Shown: piece after piece, positions 10,778 to 21,351 of the stretch
Position numbering within the stretch: the stretch's first letter is position 1
Layout of the letters: the number at the start of each line of letters is the position of its first letter
Source: Durusdinium trenchii
Taxonomy: Eukaryota; Sar; Dinophyceae; Suessiales; Symbiodiniaceae
Reading direction: 5' to 3'
Length of the DNA stretch: 64,000 nucleotides
Assembly: GCA_963970005.1 (NCBI GenBank)
Contig: CAXAMN010001414.1
Location: 231,992-295,991 of the forward strand
Made by a program: the position numbers and the translations under genes
Notes under the pieces: model-generated
What the model was told of the DNA's origin: nothing
Database searches by the model: none
The model's input: only the letters and a program-made list of their open reading frames with translations

Positions 10778-10915
10778 TGACGCCCGGTGGAGGTTGCATT
10801 CATCGAGACAGGTGCCGCACGATTCAGCACTCAGGCAAGACAGTCTTAAAGACACGTAAGCATATATATGTAAGCACTGTCTCGGCGTCTAGCAACAAAA
10901 GAAGACCGGAATAGA

Positions 10916-10975
10916 TTTTCACTTGCAGACATGACCTCTTGTTGCAGAGCGCTCTTGGGCTGTTAGAAACGAGTG
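10916..10975 (+). repeat. Right terminal repeat of decayed copia element
   Basis: TTTTCACTTGCAGACATGAC ... GGCTGTTAGAAACGAGTG, the partner of 3575-3646. It is followed by unrelated sequence (CCAGGGCATGC). Confidence 0.65.
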
Positions 10976-11734
10976 CCAGGGCATGCATGCCTACACACGC
11001 GCACACACATACCTTTTTTTTGGGTGGGGGGGTGCATGTATGTTTGTTTCCTAGACGTATATGTTACCCCTTGGGGTTCTATTATTCTACAGTTTTCAAG
11101 TTTCATGAAAACTGTACACGGTACCCCCCCTGCACTTTAGAGGCTCCATGTTGCACATGGTCAATGATGTTTGTAGCAACCCGCGTTCGAACTTATTGTA
11201 CTGTACGACGTGAACTGTGAACATGTGAGCCCTCGTGTGTGCATCGGGACTGTTTCGGATACCCATCGGTGCGACTTGCGACATCAGTGGACCCGAATGA
11301 GCATGCTTGATCATGCTTGCATGGTGCATCCAAGGCAGCCGGTGATTGTATCCCCATGACCCACCTGGTCGCTAGCCTATATAGCTAGAGGCACAGCTCA
11401 TGGCATACCATCCGTGTGTTGTTTTCTTGTCGGTGCAGAGATTCGGGCGGATTGCGGTCGGGTGCTTGTGCTATCTTCTTCTTCAAGTTGCTCCTAGCTT
11501 GCCCCTGTCTTGGATATTTCTTTGGGTGCCTCAACCGAAAGAACACATGTATTTTTCGGAGGATGATTGAATGAAGAATGGTTTGTAGATATGTGACCAC
11601 TGTCCTTTTCATATTCAGCCAACTAACTCATCATATCCCCCGCAAAGTCATCAGGCCGCGCTGCACAGACACTTCGTGTGTTCGTCCAATCCGGGTGCGT
11701 CGGTTGGTGGTTGATTCTGGCACCTCTCCTTCAA
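10976..11734. other. Intronic stretch without recognised gene
   Basis: Contains CA/T/G simple tracts near 10998-11040 and a small hairpin (ACAGTTTTC...GAAAACTGT, 11090-11115). No coding signal recognised. Confidence 0.5.
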
Positions 11735-11834
11735 TGACCGGTGCGGCTCGTCGGGGACTGAGGGAACGACCTGGCAATATTAAAGGTTCCTTAGGGTCCA
11801 GCCACCCCTCATTCCCTACGAGTCGCACCAGTCA
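11735..11834. repeat. 100-bp imperfect palindrome
   Basis: Starts TGACCGGTGCGGCTCGTC and ends GACGAGTCGCACCAGTCA-like (ACGAGTCGCACCAGTCA); inner parts pair less well. Ends resemble the GGTGCGACT(GG) element seen at 13485, 38768, 54812 and 54875, so it is probably another member of the short palindromic families. Confidence 0.65.
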
Positions 11835-12156
11835 GTCAATTAGAGTCCTAAGAAGATTCCGAACCAGAAGAGCCAAATATGCCTCCAAGGGAAGAATTTT
11901 TACTGTAATCACGGTTCATCAGTCAACATCATGTCCATGAAACAATGAGGTGGTGCCCTATCAATTATACAGTGGATTATGCTCCATGAATTCGTGACAA
12001 TATTACGATTATAGCGGCCCCCCGATGGATAGTGGCACAGTTTCCAATACATTTTAAGTGGGGACCTACCTACTCTTCTATCTATTTGGGGGTCCACTCA
12101 GGCCTATGACTTCCGAACTAACAGTCCATCTCGGCAGACACGTCTCATCCTCCCAG

Positions 12157-12238
12157 GATGCGGTGGACGCCGTCCTGGAGAACGGCTTCCGCATCAGCCA
12201 CGCTCAGCTCGACAGCCGACACAACCGCTACGGTGTAG
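12157..12238 (+). CDS. PARP-like gene, exon between HGT and GVYFA motifs
   Basis: Follows CCCAG and reads DAVDAVLENGFRISH, then AQLDSRHNRYGV. This is the segment that in PARP proteins links HGT to the G.GVYFA motif (helix, .GF..s, nryG). It ends in phase 1 at GTA G before GCCAGA, a GC donor. Joined to the exon at 12645 it gives NRYGVGVYFARDP with no frame break. The GC-AG pair with AGGC at both ends matches the first PARP intron. The upstream junction across the retrotransposon is not resolved in phase. Confidence 0.75.
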
Positions 12239-12644
12239 GCCAGACCGGCCCGACGGGTGCCATGAACATGAGCCCCCATGATTGTCCACAAACATTTAAT
12301 AGTCGTTATTTGTGTAAGAGCTGAATCGTTTCACTGCAACATCGCACTGAATCATGTGATGCTAATCTGGTGCAGCAAACCGACCGACAGTGGGGGACAA
12401 GTGCCACGTGCCACAACTTGTGACTTGGATCACGGGAGGTAATTATCACTCATGGAGCGTCCGCTTGGACGGTGTTGCTTGGACAGTGGCTGGTTGTACA
12501 CCAGGAGTGGTGAATCACCTCGAAGGGGCTATCATTAGATATATACACCTTAGGGTATGGAATACTTGTACTTGAGTGTATTCCTGAGACCACTCCGCAA
12601 GTCTCCCACGCTGTCCAGCACGGTGCAAAGCCACCGCGGGAGAG

Positions 12645-12690
12645 GCGTTTACTTTGCGCGCGACCCGCGCTTGGCGCACCACTTCGCGCA
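12645..12690 (+). CDS. PARP-like gene, exon with GVYFA motif
   Basis: Starts after GGGAGAG with GC GTT TAC TTT and reads VYFARDPRLAHHFAQ. The Tyr of GVYFA is the second residue of the PARP H-Y-E triad and stacks on nicotinamide. The exon end is drawn at GCA before GATGAG, similar to the end of the 3329 exon; CAG/ATGAG is also possible. The exit phase (2) does not match the 14437 exon, so an intermediate exon is probably present in the 1.7 kb between them and was not recognised. Confidence 0.75.
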
Positions 12691-14436
12691 GATGAGCAAA
12701 TCTGGCTCTTTGGCTCCTACCGCAGGAAGAAAGTGGATTGCCTTTTTAGGAGGGCACTTGGTGTCCAAAGTTCGGTTCCGATGTTCCATCCATCTCGAAC
12801 CACCAGGCATCACCAGGCAACGGCGGACAGGCGCAGAGAAAAAAAAAAACAAGCCATGCCCAGTGGATCCCAGTTACCACTATATAAGGAACCAGGGGTT
12901 CGTTCGGTCTATGGTTTTAGTCTTTGGAACCACTGGGACTCCCAGCGACATCGTGGTTTGCCTGGATGTGGCGAACGCGATCGGGGCATGTTCGGAGGTC
13001 TTGTTTCATTTTTTAAATGGCTCAGGACGTGGTAGGCTGCCTACCCACTATTACCCACCAGGGGTGACCATAGACTTTCAACAAGCAACAGTTTCTTGAG
13101 AACGGCTTTCCCGTCAGACCCGGTGGAGGACAGGTACAACCGCCCTGGAACACCGGACGCAACGGAGGGCAGCATCCCTGTGTTCGGGCGCCGCCCGTTG
13201 TTGGGGGTCCAAAAAGAGTCCATTTCGAAAGGATTGTAGGTCAACCCATGGGTCCAAAGATGCAAAGCAACACAAACCGAAAGGAAAAACTGTTGTTTGT
13301 TTTTCGATTTTGTTGTGTTCTGCGCTGCCGAGCACTGCAGCAGCACCAGTCGGAGATATATATTTCGGGTGGATAGAGAATCTCATGAGAATCTCAATCC
13401 CTAGGGCTCCAAGTACCTCCTCAGAAGGTACTTGGACCCTCCATACCTACAGAACAGAGAGTCCAATCACCTTCTGAGAAGGTACGACTGGATCCAGATT
13501 GACAGGATTGATCTGATGGGTCGGACGCTCGGAGCGGTTTGTCGGGTCAGAAGAACGACCGTCGATCGCGCCTGGTCGAGCCGAGGTAAGCAGACAGAGA
13601 TCTGTCAGGTTGGCAGGGTGGGGCAGTCCGATGAAGTTGGCAGGGTAGGGTGGCCGGGTGCGATTGCGATTCACAACGATTCGCAAACCGAAACCTAGCA
13701 CTCATCATGACAGGAGGGTTTCTCCAAGGGGTGTGGGCTCCAGCTTCAAGAGGCCAGTTATGGCGAGACACCTCTTGGTAAAGCAAGACGATGTCCCAGC
13801 GTAGCACCTCCACGTTGGACCACCAGCTGGCTGCCAGGGGGGGGGGCAGGTGACCGCTCAGAAAGCCCAACGGATCGGCGCTGACTGGTTGAATCGAACG
13901 GGGGGATCGCGTTTTCTCAGCTTGTCAGTGGATGAGCGTTTGAGAGCGTTTGTATTTTTGTTGGCGGGAGGTTGGTTTTTGAAACTGAAAAGCCCTCAAC
14001 TCTTCCTTTCGCTCACCCGCTTGCATGATGTTAGCTGCTAGCTTGCTGGGCAAATTTGCTTGAAACGCACGTACCACCAGCGGCCGGCAATGAGTGATTC
14101 AGCATGCCATGTGCAACCACAGTGACGATGCAGAAGGTCAGACAGGACCGTGGCGCACGAGGTGCGACTTAGCAACAGTAGCTACAATGACGTCTCGGCG
14201 ACTTCTACATCGAAGTGTAGACTCCTCTCGCATGCTTAACGCCGTTACGCCAACAGCCGGCAACTGTTCAAACTCTATTCCGAACCTATGTCCCTGCCGG
14301 AGTTGATATGTTGGGATGTTCGGAGATCGATCCTTTAGGATTCTATCCCCAAATCCTGCTTCCGCTGGTCCTGACTCCCGACCACGGACTGCTGATGAGC
14401 AGACCTCCTCACTGGCAGACCTCACTGGCGCTATAG
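12691..14436. other. Intron of the PARP-like gene with possible unrecognised exon
   Basis: Two GC-richer islands stand out. Around 12945-12998 one frame reads SDIVVCLDVANAIG. Around 13098-13200 a frame reads PSDPVEDRYNRPGTPDATEG and its DNA partly echoes the 12157 exon (GAGAACGGCTT...). A further GC-rich island at 13515-13585 ends at GTAAGC. None can be placed with confidence. Confidence 0.35.
13401..13497. repeat. TAGGGCTCC palindromic repeat, copy 2
   Basis: Begins CTAGGGCTCCAAGTACCTCC and ends GGTACGACTGGATCCAG. It contains two paired CTCAGAAGGTAC / CTTCTGAGAAGGTAC blocks. Very close to copy 1 (2931-3007) in its first 40 bases. Confidence 0.75.
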
Positions 14437-14536
14437 GTGATCCTGGCCCGTGTGGTGGTGGGCCGCTGCGCCCTGAAAGCGCCGTTGAAAGATCAACGGC
14501 AACTGCTTCGGCCCGAGCACCGGGAACCACCCACAG
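14437..14536 (+). CDS. PARP-like gene, exon with ARVVVG core strand
   Basis: After GCTATAG it reads VILARVVVGRCALKAP, then LKDQRQLLRPEHREPPTG. PARP catalytic domains have a strand of the type (M/L)LLARVLVG after GVYFA, and a PP.G turn before the final motif; both are here. It ends in phase 1 before a canonical donor GTGAGA and joins in frame to GC TTC CAC at 16173 (PPTGFHSC). Confidence 0.8.
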
Positions 14537-16172
14537 GTGAGAGCGCCGCGTGATTTCGCGCAGCGTGAGAGCGCAGCGTGAGCGTCCTGCCGAAGTGAAA
14601 CGTGGAGCATTCCTTGGCAAAATGGACACCCCCTCCACAAAACAAATTAGACCAGCTGTACGTTTCTGTACTAGTCGGAAGTCCCACAGAGACGCGGAGA
14701 CTGGCCCCCCACTCCATGTGTGCCGATCAAGCCAGACCCCCCTTCGTAACCACCACCCCCGTACGGCCGTTTCTCAGCAGTCCGTCCTGGCAGTCCTGTT
14801 CGTCCTGGGTCGCGACCCGGGGGTTTTGGGGGTCGCGGAGGCCGAAGCTGGTGGCGAAGTAGTCGCGCTTTTGACTCGACCTGTGTGGGGTCAAATCACC
14901 ATCAATTCCGCCCAAGAATACTTCGAGTGACCCTCCACCATCACAATTTCTATTCAAATCCTCACCTGACAGGTGGGGAACCAAGTCAAACCTGGTCCCT
15001 TCAAACCTCCAAACGCGTATATGTGATTTGTTGGTTAATTTTGTTTGCATGACCAGCTCAAGTAAGAGGAGATGGTTTCCTGGCCTGTAGGGGTTGGCAC
15101 ATGTGGCGGCCAAATGACCAGGTGGTGCTTTCGGATGTTTCAACCTTACGAACCCACTGACTCATATTTTTCGTGAGTTGGAACCACCAACCCGAATTGA
15201 TGATACCAGGACCGGACCTAACGGGTGCCCAGGGAGGAGATCCATACCGTAGTGTAGTATAGTAGTGGTTTTATGTGGTTTTCATTGGTGACCCCTTGGA
15301 AGGTGCTCGAACAGCCTTGGCCAATGGGGGAATGGTTTCCCCATGGCCCACCTAAACCGGGTGGAAAGCATGCTCCTTGGAATTGATTGAAGTGGAAAAG
15401 CACCGATTTGTACAGCGGGAGGGGACGGCTCTCCATTTTGGACGCCATGTCTGGAAAAGTCCAGATGTCACGACTCCCTTCCTTGGCTCATCAAGTGCTG
15501 GCTGCGACTTTTGACGTCAAGTGCAGATGTGCCGCGTGAACCCCATGACCTTGAACTCACCATACCCGCCTGAACACTCCCCCGTACTACCCCCGTACCC
15601 TGACCTGAGCGAACCTTTGAAGGATCGTGTTAGGATTTTGGGGGGCTTCTTTTGGGCGGTGTCTCTAGCCGCACCTTCATGGACGACTCTCGGAAAGATG
15701 AATTATATTGTCCCGGAATTAGTATCCCTAGGACCCTAGGCCTCCAACCACCTGTTTCGAAGATGCTTGGGGTGGGTGCCAGGGGGTCTAACCACCGAAC
15801 CTGAGGAGATGGTTGGAACATGGCTGGAAGAAAGCAGTGAAGAATACCCGGAGTTCAAGGGAGGCTCATGGGAGGGTAGAAGTGCTTATGATCCTCTCAC
15901 TTACAGCCACCAGGACGATCAGAACCTCAAGCAAAAGCAGGAAATTTCTCCTGGACCTCGGGGTGTCCTGGACAGGGAGATCTCTCAGTAGTGTGTGGGC
16001 TTTTTAGGCAGGTGACCCCCTTTTCCGAAGGGTGGCAGATGCTGACTGTGGTGCTCTCCAGATCGATCTGTTCCGGAGTGTGCTAGAACTATACCGACTC
16101 AACCCCCCTCCACCCATCCTCACTCCCATCCTCACCCCCGCAACAGTTCGGGGAAGGCATCCCCCCGGCGAG
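14537..16172. other. Intron of the PARP-like gene
   Basis: Carries one TAGGGCTCC-family repeat (15736-15818). Otherwise only short ORFs; the GC-rich minus-strand ORF at 14727-15143 has no recognised motif. Confidence 0.5.
15736..15818. repeat. TAGGGCTCC palindromic repeat, diverged copy
   Basis: CTAGGCCTCCAACCACCTG ... GGTGCCAGGGGGTCTAACCA ... GAGGAGATGGTTGGA. It shares the GGTGCCAGG-GGGTCTAACCACC core with 20776-20862. Confidence 0.65.
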
Positions 16173-16261
16173 GCTTCCACTCCTGCACCAGCAACTCCGC
16201 CCCCGGCCGCGAAGTGGTGGTCTTCCCCGGCAGCCCCGGCACGCCGGCCTACCCGGCCTAC
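16173..16261 (+). CDS. PARP-like gene, exon with catalytic Glu motif
   Basis: Reads GFHSCTSNSAPGREVVVFPG, then SPGTPAYPAY. In PARPs the last motif is D/HSV...(N/R)E(Y/V)(I/V)V(Y/F)...YP.Y, and the Glu is the third triad residue. REVVVF supplies it, so the H-Y-E triad typical of poly- rather than mono-ADP-ribosyltransferases is complete. The end is placed at TAC before GTGCCG (phase 0), because this joins in frame to ATC CGC at 16616. A better-looking donor GTGAGT exists at 16296, but that phase does not fit the next exon. Confidence 0.8.
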
Positions 16262-16615
16262 GTGCCGCCCCGGCACCGCACGTTCGACGGCGGGAGTGAG
16301 TTCGAGGGCGGGAGTGGATGGAGCAACGGGCGCGCGAGATTTTGCAGCAAGGGAGGCGGAATTGGCCCCATAGATGGGGTGGTGTGATGGAGGTGACGGC
16401 TTGATTGGACTGCTGCGATTACTGGGGGCCTTTTGCAATTGGAACTCCACCTCCAAAAAGCAGAAAAAGGTAAAGACTCTGGCGCCATTCCTGGCCCCTG
16501 CGGATGACCTCCTTAGAGCCTGACTGACCGCTGTTTTGGAGCCACAACATGGTGTTTTCGTCCTATGAAGAGAGAGGTCCAATGGCATACATGTCACCCT
16601 TATGTCACCCACCAG

Positions 16616-16860
16616 ATCCGCACGCACTCTCCCAAGGTCATCACTTATCGCATGCCGCGCGACTCCACGCGCAGCACCAGCTTGGGCAACCCCTACCGCG
16701 AGCAGCTTCTGCGCGTGGACTTTGAGGATCGCGCCAGTTCACAGGCCTTTCACCGCTATCAGCACCACTGGCGTGCGACCCTTCCACGCGAGCTCCGCGC
16801 TGAACGCGCTGAACGCGCCGACGGATCGGCGGTCCGGAAGGCTGGTCAGGCCGCAGGGAA
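16616..16860 (+). CDS. Candidate next exon of the PARP-like gene
   Basis: Follows CACCCACCAG and reads IRTHSPKVITYRMPRDSTRS, ...GNPYREQLLRVDFEDRASSQ, ...FHRYQHHWRATLPRELRAER. The first residues would complete the final strand of the PARP fold (PAYPAY-IRTHSPKVITY). The rest is charged and of unknown function. GC-rich like the other exons. The 3' end is not determined. Confidence 0.5.
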
Positions 16861-17208
16861 GGGACCTGCAGAGCGAACGAAAACAATTGCAGAGACCAGG
16901 CCTTTTGTGCGGAATTCACTTGTTAGATGCTTCTGTTTTGGGATCTTTGGCTGCTATTATAGGATGTTTGATGATGTTTGGAGGCTATTCCATCAACAAT
17001 TCCTGCTGTAGAACAAGGTGATGGGATTTTGTTGCAACTTGGAAGATCTGAGGACCACCTGTAGCCTCGGAGTCCTCCAGAGTACAGTCTCCCAGAGATC
17101 TTTGGCGCCTGGCGTTGCTGTTTAAAAAGCCTCCCGTCTTAGGACCTCTTTCGCAGACGGCATCCAGGTTCCGATGCTTTCCAGTTGTTCACCTGGTTTT
17201 CGTCGCAG

Positions 17209-17299
17209 CACAGAGGTGCCACAGCCCCTCTCGCGGAGAAACAGCTGCGAAGAACGAAGGCCCGCGACACAGCGTGGCTGGGCGCCATTGGGGCAGAAG
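17209..17299 (+). CDS. Candidate exon, function unknown
   Basis: After TCGTCGCAG one frame reads HRGATAPLAEKQLRRTKARD, then TAWLGAIGAEG, ending near GAAGG. GC-rich island, Arg/Lys-rich. Probably downstream in the same plus-strand gene. Frame chosen by absence of stops and residue make-up only. Confidence 0.35.
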
Positions 17300-18200
17300 G
17301 GTTTTTTTGCGGGTCCACTTGCTGGCGTTTTTGAAGGCAAAGCCTATAGATTCAAAAGGCTGCTATCTTCATTGACATGGCGTGGTTCTTCATCCGAACA
17401 CCTTCCGACCTGGCAACACGTCCGTTCCGTTCCGCTCGGCACCGGCCGAGGTCTCGCGTCCAAGCGTCCCAGCTCCGCGCCCAGGACGGTCCCAGACGTG
17501 ACAAATATACACCCTGGAAGACTAACATGGACCCTGATAACCACTGGTTGGTAGAGGAAAACACTCGGACCCAGGGGGCCAGGACGTCAGGGTCTGGGAG
17601 TGGAAAATGGCTGACCCGAGCTACATGGGGCGAACAGAAGACGACTATATTGCCCTTGCTGATCGTTTTGTCTAAATGGGTGTGGCTTGGAACAGGCGCA
17701 GCTGGGACCAGAAATTCAGAAACTGCGATTGCGATTCAGAAGCTATAGGTCATGAGAGGCCCGATTCAGAAGTTCACCCGATTCAGAATGGGGCGGCATA
17801 GTTGTTTTTCGTCCCATATAGATTATTGAGGGATTAAAGAATGCTTACCAGGAGTCACAGAGCTCGGGGTGGTGTGAAACGTCCCATCCAGGGGCTGTGG
17901 ATGTGACGACAAGGGCACCCCTATCCTTCCTTCCTCCGTTCGTTCAGCACCCCTATACCTTGTGACTTCTGACTGCTAGTAAGCATGTTGAAGCACTCTC
18001 AACCAGTTTCTTCGAAGTGATCTTTTTCAAGCCCGGCCGTGACCGAAGCACCGGCAACCAGGGTGACCGAGAGCAGGGCGGGTCATGGCACCAGGAGTGG
18101 TACACCTTATACTTGACCGACCCCCGAGGTCGTTCGCCGCATGATGGGGCTCCAGCGTTTCCCTCCCCGCCTGACCTTCCGTACTCCCTCGAGCCACCAG

Positions 18201-18309
18201 GATGTCACGGCGCCCGGGCGCGGAGCGGCCGGCGGAGCCGGAGCCGTTGGAGGAGCCGGTCATTTGGCACGCAAAGAGGAAAGAAGCCCAGAGGCGACAA
18301 ATGGGACTG
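18201..18309 (+). CDS. Candidate exon, function unknown
   Basis: Follows CCACCAG. The frame at 18202 reads MSRRPGAERPAEPEPLEEPV, then IWHAKRKEAQRRQMGL, closing before GTAGAA. Strongly GC-rich, Glu/Pro/Arg-rich, no family recognised. Confidence 0.35.
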
Positions 18310-19451
18310 GTAGAATATATGACGCTCCTTTTTTGTCTCCCTGGGTCAACCACCCCAATGTAATCATTCCATGGAATAATTTCGGGACGCCAATACAACT
18401 CACTAACAAAGGAACTGGAACATGGCCTTGGGTAAAATGACTTTCCTGTACCAAGAGGCGGTTTTCCACTGTCATGTTAGTGAGTGGGAGTGTAGCCTCC
18501 ATTCGACTTCTACATAGAAAGTGGAACGGCCGTGTTCTCCCGAAAGGAACACACTCTTGTTCTCCAGGCCGTGCCATTGGCCGTTCCATTGGGGAGGGTA
18601 GCCACTGGCATGGATTTTGGAATGAGTTTGATCCTTTTTGATCCAAGGTATTTACCAAGCTACCCAAGCTAGGACTTCCAAACACAAGTGGGTGGCCCGT
18701 CCTTGACCATGTCGCTGGCACCCATTCCTAGCATGAATCTTCCTAACTACAATCACCCCAAGGTCGAATCGCTGCCCTATTACGCTATCATCATCGAATC
18801 GCTGCTCACACATGTTCGCTCCGGGGACGCGGCACCTGTGAGTCACCCCGAAAGGTTGAGCTGCTCACCTCGGAGTTGATGGATGCAAGAACAATCACTC
18901 AATCGACTTCTTATTGGGGTCAAGGACCCCCTTTTACCGGGTCTGGGTCCTTGGACCTGTGGGGTGCTGCAAGAGAGGTCAGAGGTCTCATGGTGACCGG
19001 TGACCTGGGGACTCCACGCTGATTGGTCTCAACAGCAGAAGGCAGAACATGGAAGATGCATCCCTGGCTTGGGGAACACTCGAGGAAAGCTACCCTCCCT
19101 GGAACGATAGAAGTGAGGCACATGCCATCGCTTTCTTAGAGGAACATCTTCATCCATGCTTCCGGGGCCATGCCATACAAGACTTCCATGATTCTTGCAG
19201 GGACTGCTATATAGTATAGTAACTGAATTGCTCCATGGGGTCTTAGATGGTCTTAGTGGATCACCTGCCAAAACCTAGGCTGGGGCTGGGGGGGCATTGG
19301 GTTCCCCACGAAATCAGAACAGGTGCAAAAGCAGCTTAGCCATGCCTAGCCTGTTTCTTCAAGGACAACTGAGGGAGTCAGTTAGTCAGCCAGACAGTCT
19401 CTCTCTCTCTCTCTGTGGGTGGGAGGCTGGCTGTCCATTCCACCAGCCCAG

Positions 19452-19577
19452 GTCCCCTCAATTGCAGCGCCGGAGACACAGGAGGCCCCAAAGGAGGCCA
19501 CTCGTCGCATGTGGATCGACCAAGCATCGATTCCTCCCCGCCTGCAACGAGTGTTTCGGCGGATGAGGGTTTTGTAA
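19452..19577 (+). CDS. Candidate exon ending in a stop
   Basis: After CAGCCCAG reads VPSIAAPETQEAPKEATRRM, then WIDQASIPPRLQRVFRRMRV, and reaches TAA at 19575-19577. It could be a last exon, or the reading could run past an unseen donor (GATGAGG resembles other exon ends here). Confidence 0.35.
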   Translation, partial: VPSIAAPETQEAPKEATRRMWIDQASIPPRLQRVFRRMRVL

Positions 19578-20322
19578 GGTCGATGATGAGTGCTACCATC
19601 TTGCATTAATGGGTCTATGATGGTTCGTGAGGTTCTGAAAACTTGTGCTTGGGGTTGAGGGTTGGTTGGAGATGGCCTTGGCAACGCCAACAAACATTTG
19701 CCAGTTCTTGCACGCGAAGAGGAGAAATTTCCTTGGGTCTTCAGGGTTAAACACAGTCAGCCGCTGTTATTTGGTTGCCGTAGCCGAGTTCAACTGGAGT
19801 GGCTGAACTCCAATTGGACCTTCTTAAGAAGCAAGATGGCGTGGTTGCACATGATTTGCAGAACAACAAAGGGTTCGACCTATATCCTCATACCCTCTTG
19901 CAGGTTCTTCTTGCTTTATTGTTTAGAGTTTAGGGCAATTGGGGGCGTTGCAAGGCATGGCAAGGCCCCATTCCATTGAGGATCTGGAGCAGTCGCCCTA
20001 GTCAAGCTTTGACTCAGGTGCCAGTGAAAACCCTTTGGATCTTCGACGAGGAGAAGTCACAGAAAGGTGTGGAGGCGGAATCTAAGCGAATGGCAATTCA
20101 ACACTTTCAAGAACCAGCCTGTTCCCCCAGCCTGTTCCTGTTGTGCACTTTTGAGAGATGTTTGTATCGTTTATTGGCTGGATGAAGATGGTCCAAAAGC
20201 ATGTGAGACATCTTTTGGGGGGCTGGATATGGCTGGATCGCTGGTCAACAGTCCATGGCAGGGGTGGGAGACCCCTCGCCCAATGGGTTTTGGGTCCATC
20301 CACGTAATCACGATGATTCCAG

Positions 20323-20424
20323 GCAGTGCCATTCAACCCCCGCTTGGCCCGAAAACAGCGACTGGCGCGCGAGAGCAAGAGCCTCCCACCACGAGCCGTC
20401 GCTGGGACGCGGGCGAAGGCGTGA
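20323..20424 (+). CDS. Candidate terminal exon
   Basis: Starts at GC after CCAG and reads AVPFNPRLARKQRLARESKS, then LPPRAVAGTRAKA, ending at TGA 20422-20424. AG/GC boundary as in other exons. A basic tail. If it belongs to the PARP-like gene, that gene spans over 18 kb. Confidence 0.4.
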   Translation, partial: AVPFNPRLARKQRLARESKSLPPRAVAGTRAKA

Positions 20425-21351
20425 AGATGTTCAGTGACCGAAAGGCACAGCCCAACGACTGCCATGCGGCGATGCGGTGTTTCGTTCATTGACGCATTGA
20501 AGAGACGTTTGTTGGTCTCGACCCCACCAAAAGGGAGAACAAACCAACGTAGATGCCAAGCCAGCGAACCAGGGCTGGCGTCATGGTGCTGCGAACCGAC
20601 TGCACTGACCGACTGATCACCGACCAGCTCGACCGTGCTGTGAGGTGGAAGTTCCATTGAGCTGTCAGGCCCGAAGGACCTGGGACGTTTGTCTCGGCCA
20701 TGGGTGTGTAGATTGACCTGGGAGACGCCCTTTTGGCCGTGGCCTAGCACTGCTAGTTGAGGTGGGTGTATTTTTTAGGGCTCCAACCACCTCGTGAGAA
20801 GATGGTTGGGGTTGGTGCCAGGGGGGGTCTAACCACCTTCTGAGGATACCAATGGAGCCCTATACGGTATTTTGGCTCCTATTTCTCTTCGTTGCCGGGG
20901 GCTTTGAAGGGAAATGGGTCTTCCTATAGAAGCATTTCTAATTGCAAGTGGGTGTTTTCCAGTTAGCAACTGGGTGCTTAAAAAATGCTGAGTCATGGAG
21001 GGTCAAACACGTGGCAATGTGTGGTCGCATGGTTTTCTCCAAGGTGATATACACACACATCCATCCACCCCAAGCACTTATTTTTCCTTTCACGCTCCAA
21101 CAGGTTCAAAGCATCGTGTTGGTATCTCACCTGGCCATGCGAAAAAAACATTGGACCATGCATGGACCATGAACAGCTTTCAACGACAAGAGTTGTCAAA
21201 CACTGCCAAATAGAGCATGAGCATACAATGACACATTTTCCCCTGGTGTTGCCCCTGGTCGCGCAGGTACACACGCGCAAAGCACCCAAAATTCAAACAT
21301 CAATGTAGCAATTTCCAATTGCCACAGGAACATCGAATCTCACTTGGATTC
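20425..21351. other. Convergent intergenic region
   Basis: Lies between the end of the plus-strand exon series and the end of the minus-strand gene at 21352. It contains one palindromic repeat (20776-20862), followed by TATTTTGGCTCCTA at 20871, which resembles the 3' half of a dinoflagellate spliced leader. No gene seen. Confidence 0.5.
20776..20862. repeat. TAGGGCTCC palindromic repeat, copy 3
   Basis: Begins TAGGGCTCCAACCACCTCG and ends GGAGCCCTA, with GGTGCCAGGGGGGGTCTAAC in the middle. Terminal 9 bases are perfect inverted repeats. Confidence 0.8.

Larger units (their letters stand above)
3575..10975 (+). mobile_element. Decayed Ty1/copia-type LTR retrotransposon in the PARP-like intron
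   Basis: A 7.4-kb region bounded by short direct repeats (3575-3646, 10916-10975), with a tRNA primer-binding-like site right after the left one. In between, in copia order, come gag with a zinc knuckle, integrase, reverse transcriptase and RNase H relics, all on the plus strand. Stops and frameshifts break every domain. The integrase-before-RT order marks Ty1/copia. It differs in sequence from the young element at 39685-47635, so two families are present. It lies wholly between PARP exons at 3329 and 12157, in the same orientation as the host gene. Confidence 0.8.

Noticed and set aside
12945..12998. Exon-like SDIVVCLDVANAIG as the ARVVVG-type PARP strand
   Set aside because: The exon at 14437 fits that position much better and joins in phase to the next exon.
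14727..15143. 138-residue minus ORF in the PARP-like intron
   Set aside because: No family features, and opposite to the surrounding exons.
16262..16295. Extension of the catalytic-Glu exon to the GTGAGT donor at 16296
   Set aside because: The donor looks better, but the resulting phase does not join the 16616 exon, whereas ending at 16261 does. Kept as an alternative only.
20871..20884. Spliced-leader-like TATTTTGGCTCCTA
   Set aside because: Only about ten bases match, there is no coding region downstream on the same strand, and it lies at a repeat end.
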